A DNA stretch of 64,000 nt from Lederbergia lenta NBRC 16444 (lineage in GTDB: Bacteria > Bacillota > Bacilli > Bacillales > Bacillaceae_C), in NCBI RefSeq assembly GCF_001591545.1, contig NZ_BCVC01000001.1:1364001-1428000 (forward strand), written 5' to 3'. Below are positions 51,245 to 60,308 of the stretch, one piece after another (the first letter of the stretch is position 1; every line of letters begins with the position of its first letter). The position numbers and the translations under genes were made by a program. Under the pieces are notes generated by a model that worked only from the letters and a program-made list of their open reading frames with translations, searched no databases and had not been told where the DNA came from.

Positions 51245-52417
51245 TTGAGTAAGGGGAAAAAATGGCCAAGTGAAATAAAATCATATAAAGACTCACTAAC
51301 AGGCGTAAATATTACGCAGTTAACAGATCATATGGCACATAGTTTTCATTTGTATTTTACGAATAATGGTTGGTATGACGACGAAAATAAAATGCTTATT
51401 GTATCAGACAGGGATAATCAAACAAATTTATTTAGTGTTGATCTATTAAATGGTGAACTGATTCAATTGACAGATTTAGACACAAGTATGACGCACGGAT
51501 TACAAAGTACGTTTATTAATCCGGTGAAACCAGAGGTATATTTCACGGTCGGCGATTCAATCATTGCTCTCAATCTGAAAACATACGAGGAAAAGGTAAT
51601 TTTTACTAGTCCAGATGCTTTTAACTTTAGCAATCTTAGTTGTACAGCTGATGGGAAACATCTTTGTTTTGGATTGACTGAGGATATGAGCTCTCACATT
51701 CCAACCAATTTATCGGGTGGTTATATTGGTTTTGAAGAGATGGAGGCCGCCAAACCATATTGTCAAATCCACTTATTACATTTAAATGACGGAATGAATG
51801 AAATTATTCATGAGGACAACCGATGGATTGGGCATGTTAATGCATCGCCAACAGTTCCCCATCTTATTACATTTTGTCATGAGGGACCATGGAGCCATAT
51901 TGATCACCGGATTTGGTTAATGGACCTTCATACACGGAAAAAGTGGAAGATCAGAGAAGGTAAAGTAAATGAATACGCAGGACATGAATATTGGCTCGCC
52001 AATGGCACGCATATTGGTTATCACGGTTATACAGATTCACTAGAAATTGAACAAGGAAAATTTTTCGGCACAATCAAGTATGACAATAGTGAATGTGATG
52101 AATATAAGTTTCCATATCAAAATATGCATATTCATTCTAATGAAAGAGACCTTATCGTCGGAGATGGTCAACAATCAAGTGCCTATGGAGCAAACAATAA
52201 AGACTACATATTTTTATGGGAAAAATCAGCTGGCCAATTGAAAGGTCCATTAATTTTATGTAGACATCGATGTAGCTTTCATGTTCAAAAGACGCATGTC
52301 CATCCAAGATTTAGTCCTGATGGTAAAAAATTATTATTTACAAGTGATCAAAGTGGTTATGGTCAAGTTTACATGGTGGAGGTACCTGATTTAAAAGAGC
52401 TTCCACATGCTAAGTAA
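51245..52417 (+). CDS. ogl: Oligogalacturonide lyase (PL22), cytoplasmic
   Basis: A protein of about 390 residues, matching oligogalacturonate lyases throughout. LTGVNITQLTDHMAHSFHLYFTNNGWYDDENKMLIVSDRDNQTNLFSVDL is the first propeller blade. Histidines at the Mn-binding positions appear in FCHEGPW, in HIDHRIW and in THVHPRFSPDGKKLLFTSDQ. The enzyme splits unsaturated or saturated digalacturonate into monomers by beta-elimination. No signal peptide, so the substrate must be imported first. TTG 51245 follows GGGGTGAGG; GTG 51236 is inside that site. Confidence 0.85.
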   Translation: MSKGKKWPSEIKSYKDSLTGVNITQLTDHMAHSFHLYFTNNGWYDDENKMLIVSDRDNQTNLFSVDLLNGELIQLTDLDTSMTHGLQSTFINPVKPEVYFTVGDSIIALNLKTYEEKVIFTSPDAFNFSNLSCTADGKHLCFGLTEDMSSHIPTNLSGGYIGFEEMEAAKPYCQIHLLHLNDGMNEIIHEDNRWIGHVNASPTVPHLITFCHEGPWSHIDHRIWLMDLHTRKKWKIREGKVNEYAGHEYWLANGTHIGYHGYTDSLEIEQGKFFGTIKYDNSECDEYKFPYQNMHIHSNERDLIVGDGQQSSAYGANNKDYIFLWEKSAGQLKGPLILCRHRCSFHVQKTHVHPRFSPDGKKLLFTSDQSGYGQVYMVEVPDLKELPHAK

Positions 52418-52683
52418 AATAAAATGAATAACATTCCTTTTTACTGGTGAAAACAACAATCGGCCTCCTTTTATTATTTTAGTAGATTGATCTCAAAAAA
52501 ATGTGATTATACAAGAAAATGCTAAAACCTGCCTTAAACATTGTTTTATCAAGTGTTTGTGGGGACAATTTTTTCCCATTGCAGGAAAGTATCCAGTATT
52601 CTAAATTTAGGGTAAGTTGTTGAAGTTTCATTTTAAGCAATGAACTTTCGAAAACAGCTAAAACGAAATAAGGGGGAAGTTAC
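52418..52683 (+). promoter_or_regulatory. Regulatory gap with promoter of the importer operon
   Basis: TTGCAG (52579-52584) and TAAATT (52602-52607) are 17 bases apart, a plausible weak sigma-A promoter that would need an activator such as the AraC-type protein. No terminator hairpin was recognised after the lyase gene. Confidence 0.4.
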
Positions 52684-54204
52684 ATGCAAGAAAGAAAGAC
52701 ACCTTTTAGTAAAAAGCTAAGTATGGGAATATTATCTACCTTGCTTGTTACATCAATGGCAGCTTGTTCTGGTAAAGGAGAAAAAACGGGTAGCACTGCA
52801 GATGGTGAAGGTTATAAGAACAAAATTTCAATTATGACGACGGCCTATCAACCTGAACCGCCAACAAAAAACAGTCCAGCTTTAAAAGAGCTCGAGAAAT
52901 TTACAGATACTGACATTGACGTAACATGGGTATTAAATGAGTACTCGGAAAAAGTGAATATTACTTTGGCGTCTGGCGATCTTCCTAATATTCTTATGAT
53001 AGAAGGAAAACCTCCAAGCTTTGTAAGTGCAGTTCGTGATGGCGCATTTTGGGAATTAGGGCCCTATTTAAAAGATTACCCAAATTTAAGCCAAGCGAAT
53101 GAAATTGTATTACAAAATAGTATGATTGATGGGAAAATATATGGTATTTATCGCGGGCGACCACTTGGAAGAAATGGTGTGACTATTAGGAAAGATTGGC
53201 TTGAGAATTTAGGATTAGACATGCCAAAAACAATAGACGAATTTTACAATGTTTTGAAAGCCTTTACAAATGATGATCCTGATGGTAACGGAAAAGATGA
53301 CACCTATGGAATGGTCATTTCAAAATATGCAGGTCCGTTAGATATTATGCAAATTTGGTTTGGCGCCCCGAACAAGTGGGGAGAAGATGGTGATGGTAAA
53401 TTACAACCAGATTTTATGACGAATGAATACAGGGAAGCATTAACATTTTTTAAGAAAATATATGATGAAGGTTTAATTAATGAAGACTTTGCTGTAATGG
53501 ATCCTGTTAAATGGGGAGATCCGTTACTGAATGGACAAACGGGTGTCATTGTAGATGTACTTGATCGGGCTCACCGCACACAAGAAGAAATGATGAAGGC
53601 GAATACAGATTTGGAAGATCCTATTGGTGTATTAGGTGCCCCAGCTGGACCAAAAGGAGAACGTACTTTGCCGACGCTAGGTTATGCAGGAATGCTCACG
53701 ATCCCTAAAACAAGCGTGAAAACAGAAGAAGAGTTACAACGTGTGTTAGCTTTTATTGATAAATTAAGCGAATCCGAAGCACAAAATTTAGCATATAACG
53801 GCGTTGAAGGTACTCACTATGAATTAAAAGACGGTGAATTAATCTCTTTGTCCGCCGATAATAAGTCCATGCAAAATGAATACACGGACTTAAATCAGTT
53901 CCAAACTGGAATTCCAGAGGACCGCTTTTATAAACCAACCATGTCAGTTTTACGTGAAGAAGAAGATGCGCTTATGAAAGAAAATGAAAATATTGTAGTA
54001 CCTGATCCAGCCGCATCACTTATTTCGGATGTCTATGCAACAAAAGGCCAACAGCTCGATAATATCATCCAAGATGCTCGCATTAAGTTTATTGTTGGTC
54101 AAATTGATGAAAAAGGCGTTGATGAAGCTATCAAGCTTTGGATGAATAGCGGAGGTAAGGAATATATTGAAGAAATAAATCAATTATATGAGGACACAAA
54201 ATGA
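52684..54204 (+). CDS. Extracellular solute-binding lipoprotein (LplA-like)
   Basis: A 506-residue lipoprotein. The signal peptide ends in a lipobox TSMAAC with the acylated cysteine at residue 28. The mature part is an extracellular solute-binding domain of the large LplA/YtcQ type (LKELEKFTDTDIDVTWV, YGIYRGRPLGRNGVTIRKDWLENLGL, DDPDGNGKDDTYGM with a calcium-like loop). It should capture oligogalacturonides or rhamnogalacturonan oligomers at the cell surface. AAGGGGGAAG precedes the ATG. Two permease genes follow. Confidence 0.86.
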   Translation: MQERKTPFSKKLSMGILSTLLVTSMAACSGKGEKTGSTADGEGYKNKISIMTTAYQPEPPTKNSPALKELEKFTDTDIDVTWVLNEYSEKVNITLASGDLPNILMIEGKPPSFVSAVRDGAFWELGPYLKDYPNLSQANEIVLQNSMIDGKIYGIYRGRPLGRNGVTIRKDWLENLGLDMPKTIDEFYNVLKAFTNDDPDGNGKDDTYGMVISKYAGPLDIMQIWFGAPNKWGEDGDGKLQPDFMTNEYREALTFFKKIYDEGLINEDFAVMDPVKWGDPLLNGQTGVIVDVLDRAHRTQEEMMKANTDLEDPIGVLGAPAGPKGERTLPTLGYAGMLTIPKTSVKTEEELQRVLAFIDKLSESEAQNLAYNGVEGTHYELKDGELISLSADNKSMQNEYTDLNQFQTGIPEDRFYKPTMSVLREEEDALMKENENIVVPDPAASLISDVYATKGQQLDNIIQDARIKFIVGQIDEKGVDEAIKLWMNSGGKEYIEEINQLYEDTK

Positions 54205-54212
54205 AATATGAG

Positions 54213-54239
54213 TTAGAGCAGGTATACAACCTGCTCTAA
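54213..54239 (+). promoter_or_regulatory. Intercistronic hairpin after the binding-protein gene
   Basis: TTAGAGCAGGT (54213-54223) and ACCTGCTCTAA (54229-54239) pair perfectly, with no T run behind. Such hairpins at this position protect the upstream message or reduce read-through, giving more binding protein than permease. Confidence 0.7.
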
Positions 54240-54270
54240 TAATTTTGATAGAAAGGGAGGGGGAGTCCAA

Positions 54271-55245
54271 TTGAGAGGTAGCAAAGAACCGCAAATAGAA
54301 GGAAATCTACAAATGTCCCCTAACATACAGTCAACAGAAAAAGTAAGTGTACTTGCACGTCTAAAACGCGATCGGTGGCTGTATCTTTTATTATTACCCG
54401 GTTTATTATACTTTATTGTTTTTAAATATCTTTCAATGTGGGGAATCGTCATCGCATTTCAGAACTATTCTCCTTTTCTAGGAGTACTACAAAGCAAATG
54501 GGTTGGATTTGATCATTTTATTAACTTCTTTCAAAATCCAGATTTTATGAGATTGCTTCGCAATACTTTTATATTCGCCGTATTGGATCTGGTCTTCTTT
54601 TTTCCGGCTCCTATTATACTGGCTTTAATGCTAAATGAACTAAGAAAACAAATATATAAGCGAACCGTTCAAACACTTATCTATGTACCGCATTTTATGT
54701 CATGGGTAATAATCGCAAGTATTACGTATATATTTTTTACAACGAGCGGGGGAGCTATAAACGAACTTGTATCAACATTTACTGGTAAGGAAATTAACTT
54801 TCTAGCATCTAATACTTGGTTTAGACCTTTGATCATGTTACAGATTATTTGGAAAGAAACCGGTTGGGGAACAATAATCTTTTTAGCCGCTCTTTCGTCA
54901 GTCGACCCTGAACAATATGATGCTGCTATTGTTGATGGGGCTGGGCGCTTTAGAAGATTATGGCACGTTACATTGCCTGCTGTCAGAAGTGTCATTGTTA
55001 TATTGCTGATTTTACGTCTTGGAAATTTTCTCGATACTGGATTTCAGCAAATTTATTTGATGACGAATTCCTTAAATAGAGAAGTTGCAGATGTATTTGA
55101 TACTTATGTTTATTTTGTTGGTATCACGCAAGGGGCATTCAGTTATAGTACAGCTGTCGGTTTATTTAAATCTATAGTTGGAATTGTGTTGGTTTTAGGA
55201 GCCAATAAACTAGCTAAAAAGTTGGGACAAGAAGGGATTTTTTAA
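54271..55245 (+). CDS. ABC sugar permease, LplB-like
   Basis: A 324-residue permease with six membrane segments. LYLLLLPGLLYFIVFKYLSMWGIVIAFQNYSPFLGVLQSKWVGFDHFINFF is the characteristic LplB-type start. The ATPase-contacting EAA-type loop reads DPEQYDAAIVDGAGRFRRLWHVTLPAV near residues 210-236. TTG start after AAGGGAGGGGGAG. It forms the channel with the following permease. No ATPase gene is present, so a shared MsmX-type ATPase encoded elsewhere must energise it. Confidence 0.87.
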   Translation: MRGSKEPQIEGNLQMSPNIQSTEKVSVLARLKRDRWLYLLLLPGLLYFIVFKYLSMWGIVIAFQNYSPFLGVLQSKWVGFDHFINFFQNPDFMRLLRNTFIFAVLDLVFFFPAPIILALMLNELRKQIYKRTVQTLIYVPHFMSWVIIASITYIFFTTSGGAINELVSTFTGKEINFLASNTWFRPLIMLQIIWKETGWGTIIFLAALSSVDPEQYDAAIVDGAGRFRRLWHVTLPAVRSVIVILLILRLGNFLDTGFQQIYLMTNSLNREVADVFDTYVYFVGITQGAFSYSTAVGLFKSIVGIVLVLGANKLAKKLGQEGIF

Positions 55246-55274
55246 GGAAAAACAATGTAAAGGAGGCGTATTTT

Positions 55275-56165
55275 ATGTCCTTAGATAAGTTACATAATAC
55301 TCCCGCTGGAAGGGTGTTTGATGTTTTTAATATCACCATCCTTGGGATTATTGGAATTCTGACGGTTTTGCCTTTTGCATACATTATAGCCGGCTCATTT
55401 GCGACTGAAGCAGAATTAGCGAGAAGAAGTTTTTTTATCTTTCCAGAAATTTTCTCTTTGGATGCTTATAAATATATTTTTTCAACGACTACATTTATAA
55501 GAAGTTTACTCGTTTCGATTTTCATTACAATAGTAGGTACCATTGTGTGCTTAATTTTCACTTTTTCCATGGCATATCCACTAGCAAGAAAGCATCTATT
55601 AGGAAGAAACTTTTTCTTGAATATGGTGATCTTTTCCATGCTCTTTGGCGGTGGAATGATCCCGACGTATTTAGTAGTGAAGAATCTTGGATTGCTAGAT
55701 TCCTATTGGGCATTAATATTACCATTGGCTATCAATCCATTTAATTTAATTATTGTAAAAACCTTTTTTCAAAATATTCCTTTTGAACTTGAGGAATCGG
55801 CAAAAATGGATGGAGCAACGGAATTCGATGTTTTTTGGAGGATCATGCTACCACTTTCAACACCGGTTTTGGCTACTTTTGCATTGTTTTATGCAGTCGC
55901 TATCTGGAACGACTTTTTCAGTGCCTTATTATATATTAATGATCATACAAAGTTGCCAGTACAAGTATTACTTCAACAAATTATTATACTGTCACAATCT
56001 TTAGGAGCTGATGCAACATCTATGGGCGGTGATTATGTAGAGCCTCCTGATCAATCATTGAAGCTTGCTGTAGTTGTTGTTGCAACAATTCCCATTTTGG
56101 TAGTTTATCCATTTTTGCAGAAGCATTTTGCGAAAGGGATGCTATTGGGTTCAGTAAAAGGTTAA
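55275..56165 (+). CDS. ABC sugar permease, LplC-like
   Basis: A 296-residue permease with six membrane segments. ILTVLPFAYIIAGSFATEAEL and the EAA loop FELEESAKMDGATEFDVFWRIMLPLSTPVLAT near residues 176-207 match the LplC/YtcP group. It ends with FLQKHFAKGMLLGSVKG, the family's conserved tail. AAAGGAGGCG precedes the ATG. It is the second channel subunit of the importer and is followed 21 bases later by the acetylesterase gene. Confidence 0.88.
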   Translation: MSLDKLHNTPAGRVFDVFNITILGIIGILTVLPFAYIIAGSFATEAELARRSFFIFPEIFSLDAYKYIFSTTTFIRSLLVSIFITIVGTIVCLIFTFSMAYPLARKHLLGRNFFLNMVIFSMLFGGGMIPTYLVVKNLGLLDSYWALILPLAINPFNLIIVKTFFQNIPFELEESAKMDGATEFDVFWRIMLPLSTPVLATFALFYAVAIWNDFFSALLYINDHTKLPVQVLLQQIIILSQSLGADATSMGGDYVEPPDQSLKLAVVVVATIPILVVYPFLQKHFAKGMLLGSVKG

Positions 56166-56186
56166 TAATGAGGAAGGAGACATAAA

Positions 56187-56834
56187 GTGATGAAAAAGAT
56201 ACAAGTATATTTAGCTGGTGACTCTACGGTTCAAACATATGAGAAGGATGAATCACCACAGGCGGGGTGGGGTCAATACATCGATCAATATTGTAAGCGT
56301 AATATCATTTTTCATAATCATGCAATCGGAGGTAGAAGCACGAAGACTTTTGTAGAGGAATCGCGGTTAGATGCAATTTTAGAAGAGATTAGCGCTAATG
56401 ATTATTTGCTTATTCAAATGGGGCATAATGATTCTTCGATCAATCGACCTGAACGTTATACAGAACCAAGCACTACGTATAAACAATATTTAAGACTGTA
56501 TATTGATGGTGCACGAAAGAAGCATGCAATCCCTATTCTTATTACACCGGTCGGTAGGTTGCATGTCGTGCACGGGAAATTTATAAATGATTTTCCAAAC
56601 TATTGTCAGGCAATGAAGGAAGTAGCCGAAGAAAAAAATGTTCCGTTAATCGATTTAAATTATATTAGTCTAAATTATTTTACTTCGATTGGTTATGAAG
56701 CAGCAGAGAAGTTATTTATGATTTCTGTGGACGGGGAGGATTGTACACATTATACGGAAGCTGGCGCGGAAAAAGTGGCAGAAATGGTCGCAAAAGAGCT
56801 AATGGAAATGATAAGTGAAGAAGAGAATTTTTAA
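56187..56834 (+). CDS. Rhamnogalacturonan acetylesterase (SGNH, RhgT/YesT-like), cytoplasmic
   Basis: A 215-residue SGNH hydrolase. Block I is YLAGDSTVQTYEKDESPQAGWGQYI with serine 13 as nucleophile, block II GGRSTKTFVEE, block III IQMGHND, and block V DGEDCTHYTEAGAEKVAEM with the D...H pair. This is the carbohydrate-esterase family 12 pattern of YesT/RhgT. It removes acetyl groups from rhamnogalacturonan fragments. It lacks a signal peptide, so it acts after import. The start is GTG 56187 or ATG 56190, after GGAAGGAGA. Confidence 0.86.
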   Translation: MMKKIQVYLAGDSTVQTYEKDESPQAGWGQYIDQYCKRNIIFHNHAIGGRSTKTFVEESRLDAILEEISANDYLLIQMGHNDSSINRPERYTEPSTTYKQYLRLYIDGARKKHAIPILITPVGRLHVVHGKFINDFPNYCQAMKEVAEEKNVPLIDLNYISLNYFTSIGYEAAEKLFMISVDGEDCTHYTEAGAEKVAEMVAKELMEMISEEENF

Positions 56835-56891
56835 AAATAGAGTAAATCTCACTTATTTGCTTTAAAAAAACAATATAACGGGTATTAATAT

Positions 56892-56917
56892 AAAGCTAGG
56901 GTCTGCTAGCTTTTTTC
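56892..56917 (+). terminator. Terminator of the pectin importer operon
   Basis: AAGCTAG (56893-56899) pairs with CTAGCTT (56906-56912), followed by a T run. It lies about 60 bases after the acetylesterase stop codon. Confidence 0.75.
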
Positions 56918-57024
56918 TCATTTTATTGAATTTTCCTATCCAAAGTTATTCTAAGGTCATTCTTATCCATTACTCTAATTTTATAATATGATAAATATAA
57001 GCTTTTCCTAAAAGGGGGATTAAA

Positions 57025-58362
57025 ATGAAATATATCATTATCGGTGGGGACGCAGCAGGCATGAGTGCTGCTATGGAAATTATCCGAAACGATAAGGACG
57101 CTGAAATACTAACACTTGAAAAAGGCGGAGTTTATTCCTACGGTCAATGTGGTCTCCCCTACACTATTAGTGGGATTATTCCTTCAACAGATGCACTTAT
57201 CGCTAGAAGTGTCGATACATTTCGAAATAAATATGGTATTGATGCAATGATATATCACGAAGTAAATAAGTTAGATCCAGAGAAAAAAGTTGTACACGCT
57301 ACGAATGTTTTAACGGAAGAAAAGTTCAAGTATGAATATGATAAATTATTAGTTGCAACTGGAGCAAGTCCACATATCCCAGATTGGAAAGGAATAGACC
57401 TAAAACATGTACATTCGTTAAAAACCATACCAGATGCCCATAAAATAATGAATGATATGGGTAAAGATATAAATGATATCACCATAGTTGGCGGTGGATA
57501 TATCGGCTTGGAAATGGCAGAAAGTTTCAAAATGATGGATAAACATGTACGGATTATTCAACGGGGCAAACATCTGGCAAATATATTTGATGAAGATATG
57601 GCATTACTTATCCACGAAGAAGCTTCTAAACAAGGAATTGAAGTAGTCATTAATGAGAATGTACTAGCAATCAACGGCGAACAAATAGTTGAGTCAATAC
57701 AAACGGATTGCAATGTGTATAAGACGGATCTTGTTTTAATTGCTACTGGCATCACGCCAAACACGAATTTTTTAAAAGATACGGGCATTATCTTTAATGC
57801 TAAAAATGCAATTCAAGTAAATCGGCATATGGAAACGAGTATAAAAGATATTTATGCGGCAGGAGATTGTGCTGTTCACTATCATATAGTGAAAGAAAAA
57901 GATGATTACATCCCGCTTGGGACCACTGCAAATAAGCAAGGAAGAATTGCAGGTTTCAATATGGTAGGTGTTCAAAGGCCCTTCTCCGGAATTACCGGTT
58001 CATCTATTATCAAATTTATGAATGTATCTTTAGGCAAGACAGGACTTTCTGAAAAAGAAGCACAATCATTAAACTTACCATACGAAATGATAAAATTGGA
58101 AACAAATAATATTGCTGGGTATTATCCAGGGGGAAAATCTATTCTTATTAAGTTAATTTATCGAAATGATAATCATCAATTACTTGGTGGACAAGTAATT
58201 GGAGAGGAAGGGGTGGATAAGCGGATTGATGTCTTATCTACCGCTCTTTTTAACCGTATGACAATGAGAGATCTAGAGGACCTTGATCTTTGTTATGCAC
58301 CTCCTTATAACAGTACATGGGACCCAATCCAGCAGGCAGCTAGAAGACATTCTTGGAGGTGA
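57025..58362 (+). CDS. CoA-disulfide reductase-like flavoprotein
   Basis: A 445-residue pyridine-nucleotide disulfide oxidoreductase. The FAD motif is YIIIGGDAAGMSAAMEI, the single redox cysteine is in YSYGQCGLPYTISG (residue 42), and the NAD(P)H motif is ITIVGGGYIGLEMAESFK near residues 153-170. IYAAGDCAVHYHIV near 275 is the second FAD motif. One cysteine rather than a C-x4-C pair marks the CoA-disulfide reductase/NADH oxidase branch, which keeps CoA reduced. AAAGGGGG precedes the ATG. The gene is monocistronic. Confidence 0.84.
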   Translation: MKYIIIGGDAAGMSAAMEIIRNDKDAEILTLEKGGVYSYGQCGLPYTISGIIPSTDALIARSVDTFRNKYGIDAMIYHEVNKLDPEKKVVHATNVLTEEKFKYEYDKLLVATGASPHIPDWKGIDLKHVHSLKTIPDAHKIMNDMGKDINDITIVGGGYIGLEMAESFKMMDKHVRIIQRGKHLANIFDEDMALLIHEEASKQGIEVVINENVLAINGEQIVESIQTDCNVYKTDLVLIATGITPNTNFLKDTGIIFNAKNAIQVNRHMETSIKDIYAAGDCAVHYHIVKEKDDYIPLGTTANKQGRIAGFNMVGVQRPFSGITGSSIIKFMNVSLGKTGLSEKEAQSLNLPYEMIKLETNNIAGYYPGGKSILIKLIYRNDNHQLLGGQVIGEEGVDKRIDVLSTALFNRMTMRDLEDLDLCYAPPYNSTWDPIQQAARRHSWR

Positions 58363-58375
58363 GCTAGTTTCAGCA

Positions 58376-58420
58376 AGGCATCAATCAGTTGTGGGCATCT
58401 ATCCTAGCTGATTGATGTCA
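58376..58420. terminator. Hairpin between the flavoprotein gene and the exporter operon
   Basis: GGCATCAATCAG and CTGATTGATGTC form a 10-bp or longer stem with a long loop. There is no T run on the plus strand, so termination is uncertain. Confidence 0.4.
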
Positions 58421-58460
58421 ACAAAAAAGATAAAACACTTGAAAATATGTATGAAAGCGA

Positions 58461-58489
58461 TTGACACGGTGGTTAAATAATGGTATTAT
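58461..58489 (+). promoter_or_regulatory. Promoter of the ABC-2 exporter operon
   Basis: TTGACA (58461-58466) and TATTAT (58484-58489) with a 17-base spacer, 37 bases before the start codon. It is close to sigma-A consensus and no operator is evident. Confidence 0.75.
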
Positions 58490-58525
58490 CTTCCTTCTGA
58501 TTGCCAAATAAAGGAGAGAAAATAC

Positions 58526-59503
58526 TTGATTACTATTGAAGGTTTAAATAAGTCTTTCAAAGTTGCCAAGCGCTCCACTGGGTTGATGAATTCAGTGAAA
58601 GCGCTATTTCACCGTGAGCATACGATTGTTCAAGCATTGGATGATATCTCTTTTTCTATTGAACCAGGGGAAATTGTCGGCTACATCGGTCCAAACGGGG
58701 CTGGAAAGTCCACAACAATCAAAGTCATGAGTGGAATTTTGGTCCCCGATAGTGGAAGTTGCACCATTATGGGATACACTCCTTGGAAGGAGCGAGTATC
58801 ATATGTCAAAAATATTGGCGTCGTTTTTGGACAACGTTCTCAGTTGTGGTGGGATGTACCTGTTATTGATTCTTTTGAGCTTCTTCGCGACATTTATAAA
58901 ATTCCTCACGATGAGTACAAAGCCAATATCAACCTGCTCGTCGAAACACTTGATCTACAAACGCTTATTTACACACCTGTACGTCAGCTAAGCCTAGGTC
59001 AGCGAATGAGGTGTGAAATCGCAGCGTCACTTTTACATAGTCCGAGTGTCTTATTTTTAGATGAGCCAACCATTGGACTTGACGCCCTTTCAAAAATTGC
59101 CGTGCGACAGTTCATAAAAACCATTAATAAGGAAAAAGGAGTTACAGTCATTCTTACTACGCATGATATGAATGATATCGAAGCCCTCGCTGACAGGGTT
59201 CTTTTAATCGGTAAGGGGCGTTTACTGTATGATGGCAAGTTAGAGGCACTTCGGAAAAAATATGGTTCACATAAAATAATTACGGTAGATTACCGAGAAA
59301 GTATAAAGTCATTCGACGTTTACGGAGTTACAGTTCATTCTCAAACTTCAGAAAGAGCGGTTCTTAGCATAAATACGGAAAAAGTAATGATAGCAGAAGT
59401 GATCTCTCAAATTTCTAGACTGGTAGAATTGCTTGATGTCTCTATCGAAGCACAACCAATCGAAGAGATTATCGTCCAGCTTTATAAGGAGTACCAAATA
59501 TGA
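58526..59503 (+). CDS. ABC exporter ATP-binding protein
   Basis: A 325-residue ATPase. Walker A GPNGAGKSTT near residues 56-65, the signature LSLGQRMRCEIAASLLH near 155, Walker B VLFLDEPTIGLD and the switch histidine in VILTTHDMND are all intact. The C-terminal ~90 residues form the extra domain of drug/lipid exporter ATPases. The N-terminal FKVAKRSTGLMNSVKALFHRE segment is typical of the ABC-2 exporter group linked to DUF990 permeases. TTG start after AAGGAGAG. Its stop overlaps the next gene's ATG (ATGA). Confidence 0.88.
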   Translation: MITIEGLNKSFKVAKRSTGLMNSVKALFHREHTIVQALDDISFSIEPGEIVGYIGPNGAGKSTTIKVMSGILVPDSGSCTIMGYTPWKERVSYVKNIGVVFGQRSQLWWDVPVIDSFELLRDIYKIPHDEYKANINLLVETLDLQTLIYTPVRQLSLGQRMRCEIAASLLHSPSVLFLDEPTIGLDALSKIAVRQFIKTINKEKGVTVILTTHDMNDIEALADRVLLIGKGRLLYDGKLEALRKKYGSHKIITVDYRESIKSFDVYGVTVHSQTSERAVLSINTEKVMIAEVISQISRLVELLDVSIEAQPIEEIIVQLYKEYQI

Positions 59504-60303
59504 ATCCATATATCTCTGTGTTAAAACTGCGACTTCTTAATGGTATGCAATATCGTGCCGCTGCATTTGCCGGCGTAGCTACACAGTTTTTTTGGGGATT
59601 TATGTATATTATGATTTTTGAGGCATTTTATCAACATGCCATCCAAACACCGCCTATTTCATTTCAAGCATTGGTTACATATATTTGGCTACAACAAGCA
59701 TTCCTTGCGTTCATTATGCTGTGGTTCCGTGACAATGAATTATTTGACCTGATTACTAGTGGAAATATCGCATATGAACTTTGCAGACCTTGTGGAATTT
59801 ATGGTTTCTGGTATGCAAAACTATTAGCACAACGGCTATCGAGTGCCATCCTTCGCAGCTTTCCAATTCTAATCATTGCTTTTTTACTACCGCAGCCATA
59901 TAGAATGACCTTACCATTAAATGTAACAACCTTTCTCTTATTTTTAACATCTATGATTCTAGGATTATTGCTCCTAGTTGCTATTTCTATGTTCATTTAT
60001 ATTTCAGTCTTTATTACGATGTCTCCAGTTGGATCATTGCTTGTTTTTGGGGTAATTGGGGAGTTTTTTGCCGGTTTAACGATTCCGATCCCGTTTATGC
60101 CTATATGGCTGCAAAATATCGCTTATATGCTACCTTTTCGATTAACAGCAGATTTTCCATTTCGCGTTTACTCAGGACATATTCCACAAAATGAAGCGAT
60201 CATCGGAATACTAGCTCAACTTATTTGGCTGGTCGTCCTAGTGTTACTCGGAAGATTTGCTTTTAATAAGGCATTAAGAAGAGTAGTTGTACAGGGAGGG
60301 TGA
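59500..60303 (+). CDS. ABC-2 family permease (DUF990-like)
   Basis: A 267-residue protein with six hydrophobic segments. YISVLKLRLLNGMQYRAAAFAGVATQFFWGFMYIMIFEAFY, followed by YIWLQQAFLAFIMLWFRDNELFDLITSGNIAYELCRP, is the diagnostic start of this exporter permease family. It pairs with the next gene to form a heterodimeric channel. Overlaps at both ends show tight translational coupling. The exported substrate is unknown; relatives confer resistance to toxic cations or peptides. Confidence 0.84.
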   Translation: MNPYISVLKLRLLNGMQYRAAAFAGVATQFFWGFMYIMIFEAFYQHAIQTPPISFQALVTYIWLQQAFLAFIMLWFRDNELFDLITSGNIAYELCRPCGIYGFWYAKLLAQRLSSAILRSFPILIIAFLLPQPYRMTLPLNVTTFLLFLTSMILGLLLLVAISMFIYISVFITMSPVGSLLVFGVIGEFFAGLTIPIPFMPIWLQNIAYMLPFRLTADFPFRVYSGHIPQNEAIIGILAQLIWLVVLVLLGRFAFNKALRRVVVQGG

Positions 60304-60308
60304 ACAGT

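Noticed and set aside
58452-58466. Catabolite response element TGAAAGCGATTGACA before the exporter
   Set aside because: It misses consensus positions at the 3' side and overlaps the -35 box of an exporter, where carbon control is not expected.
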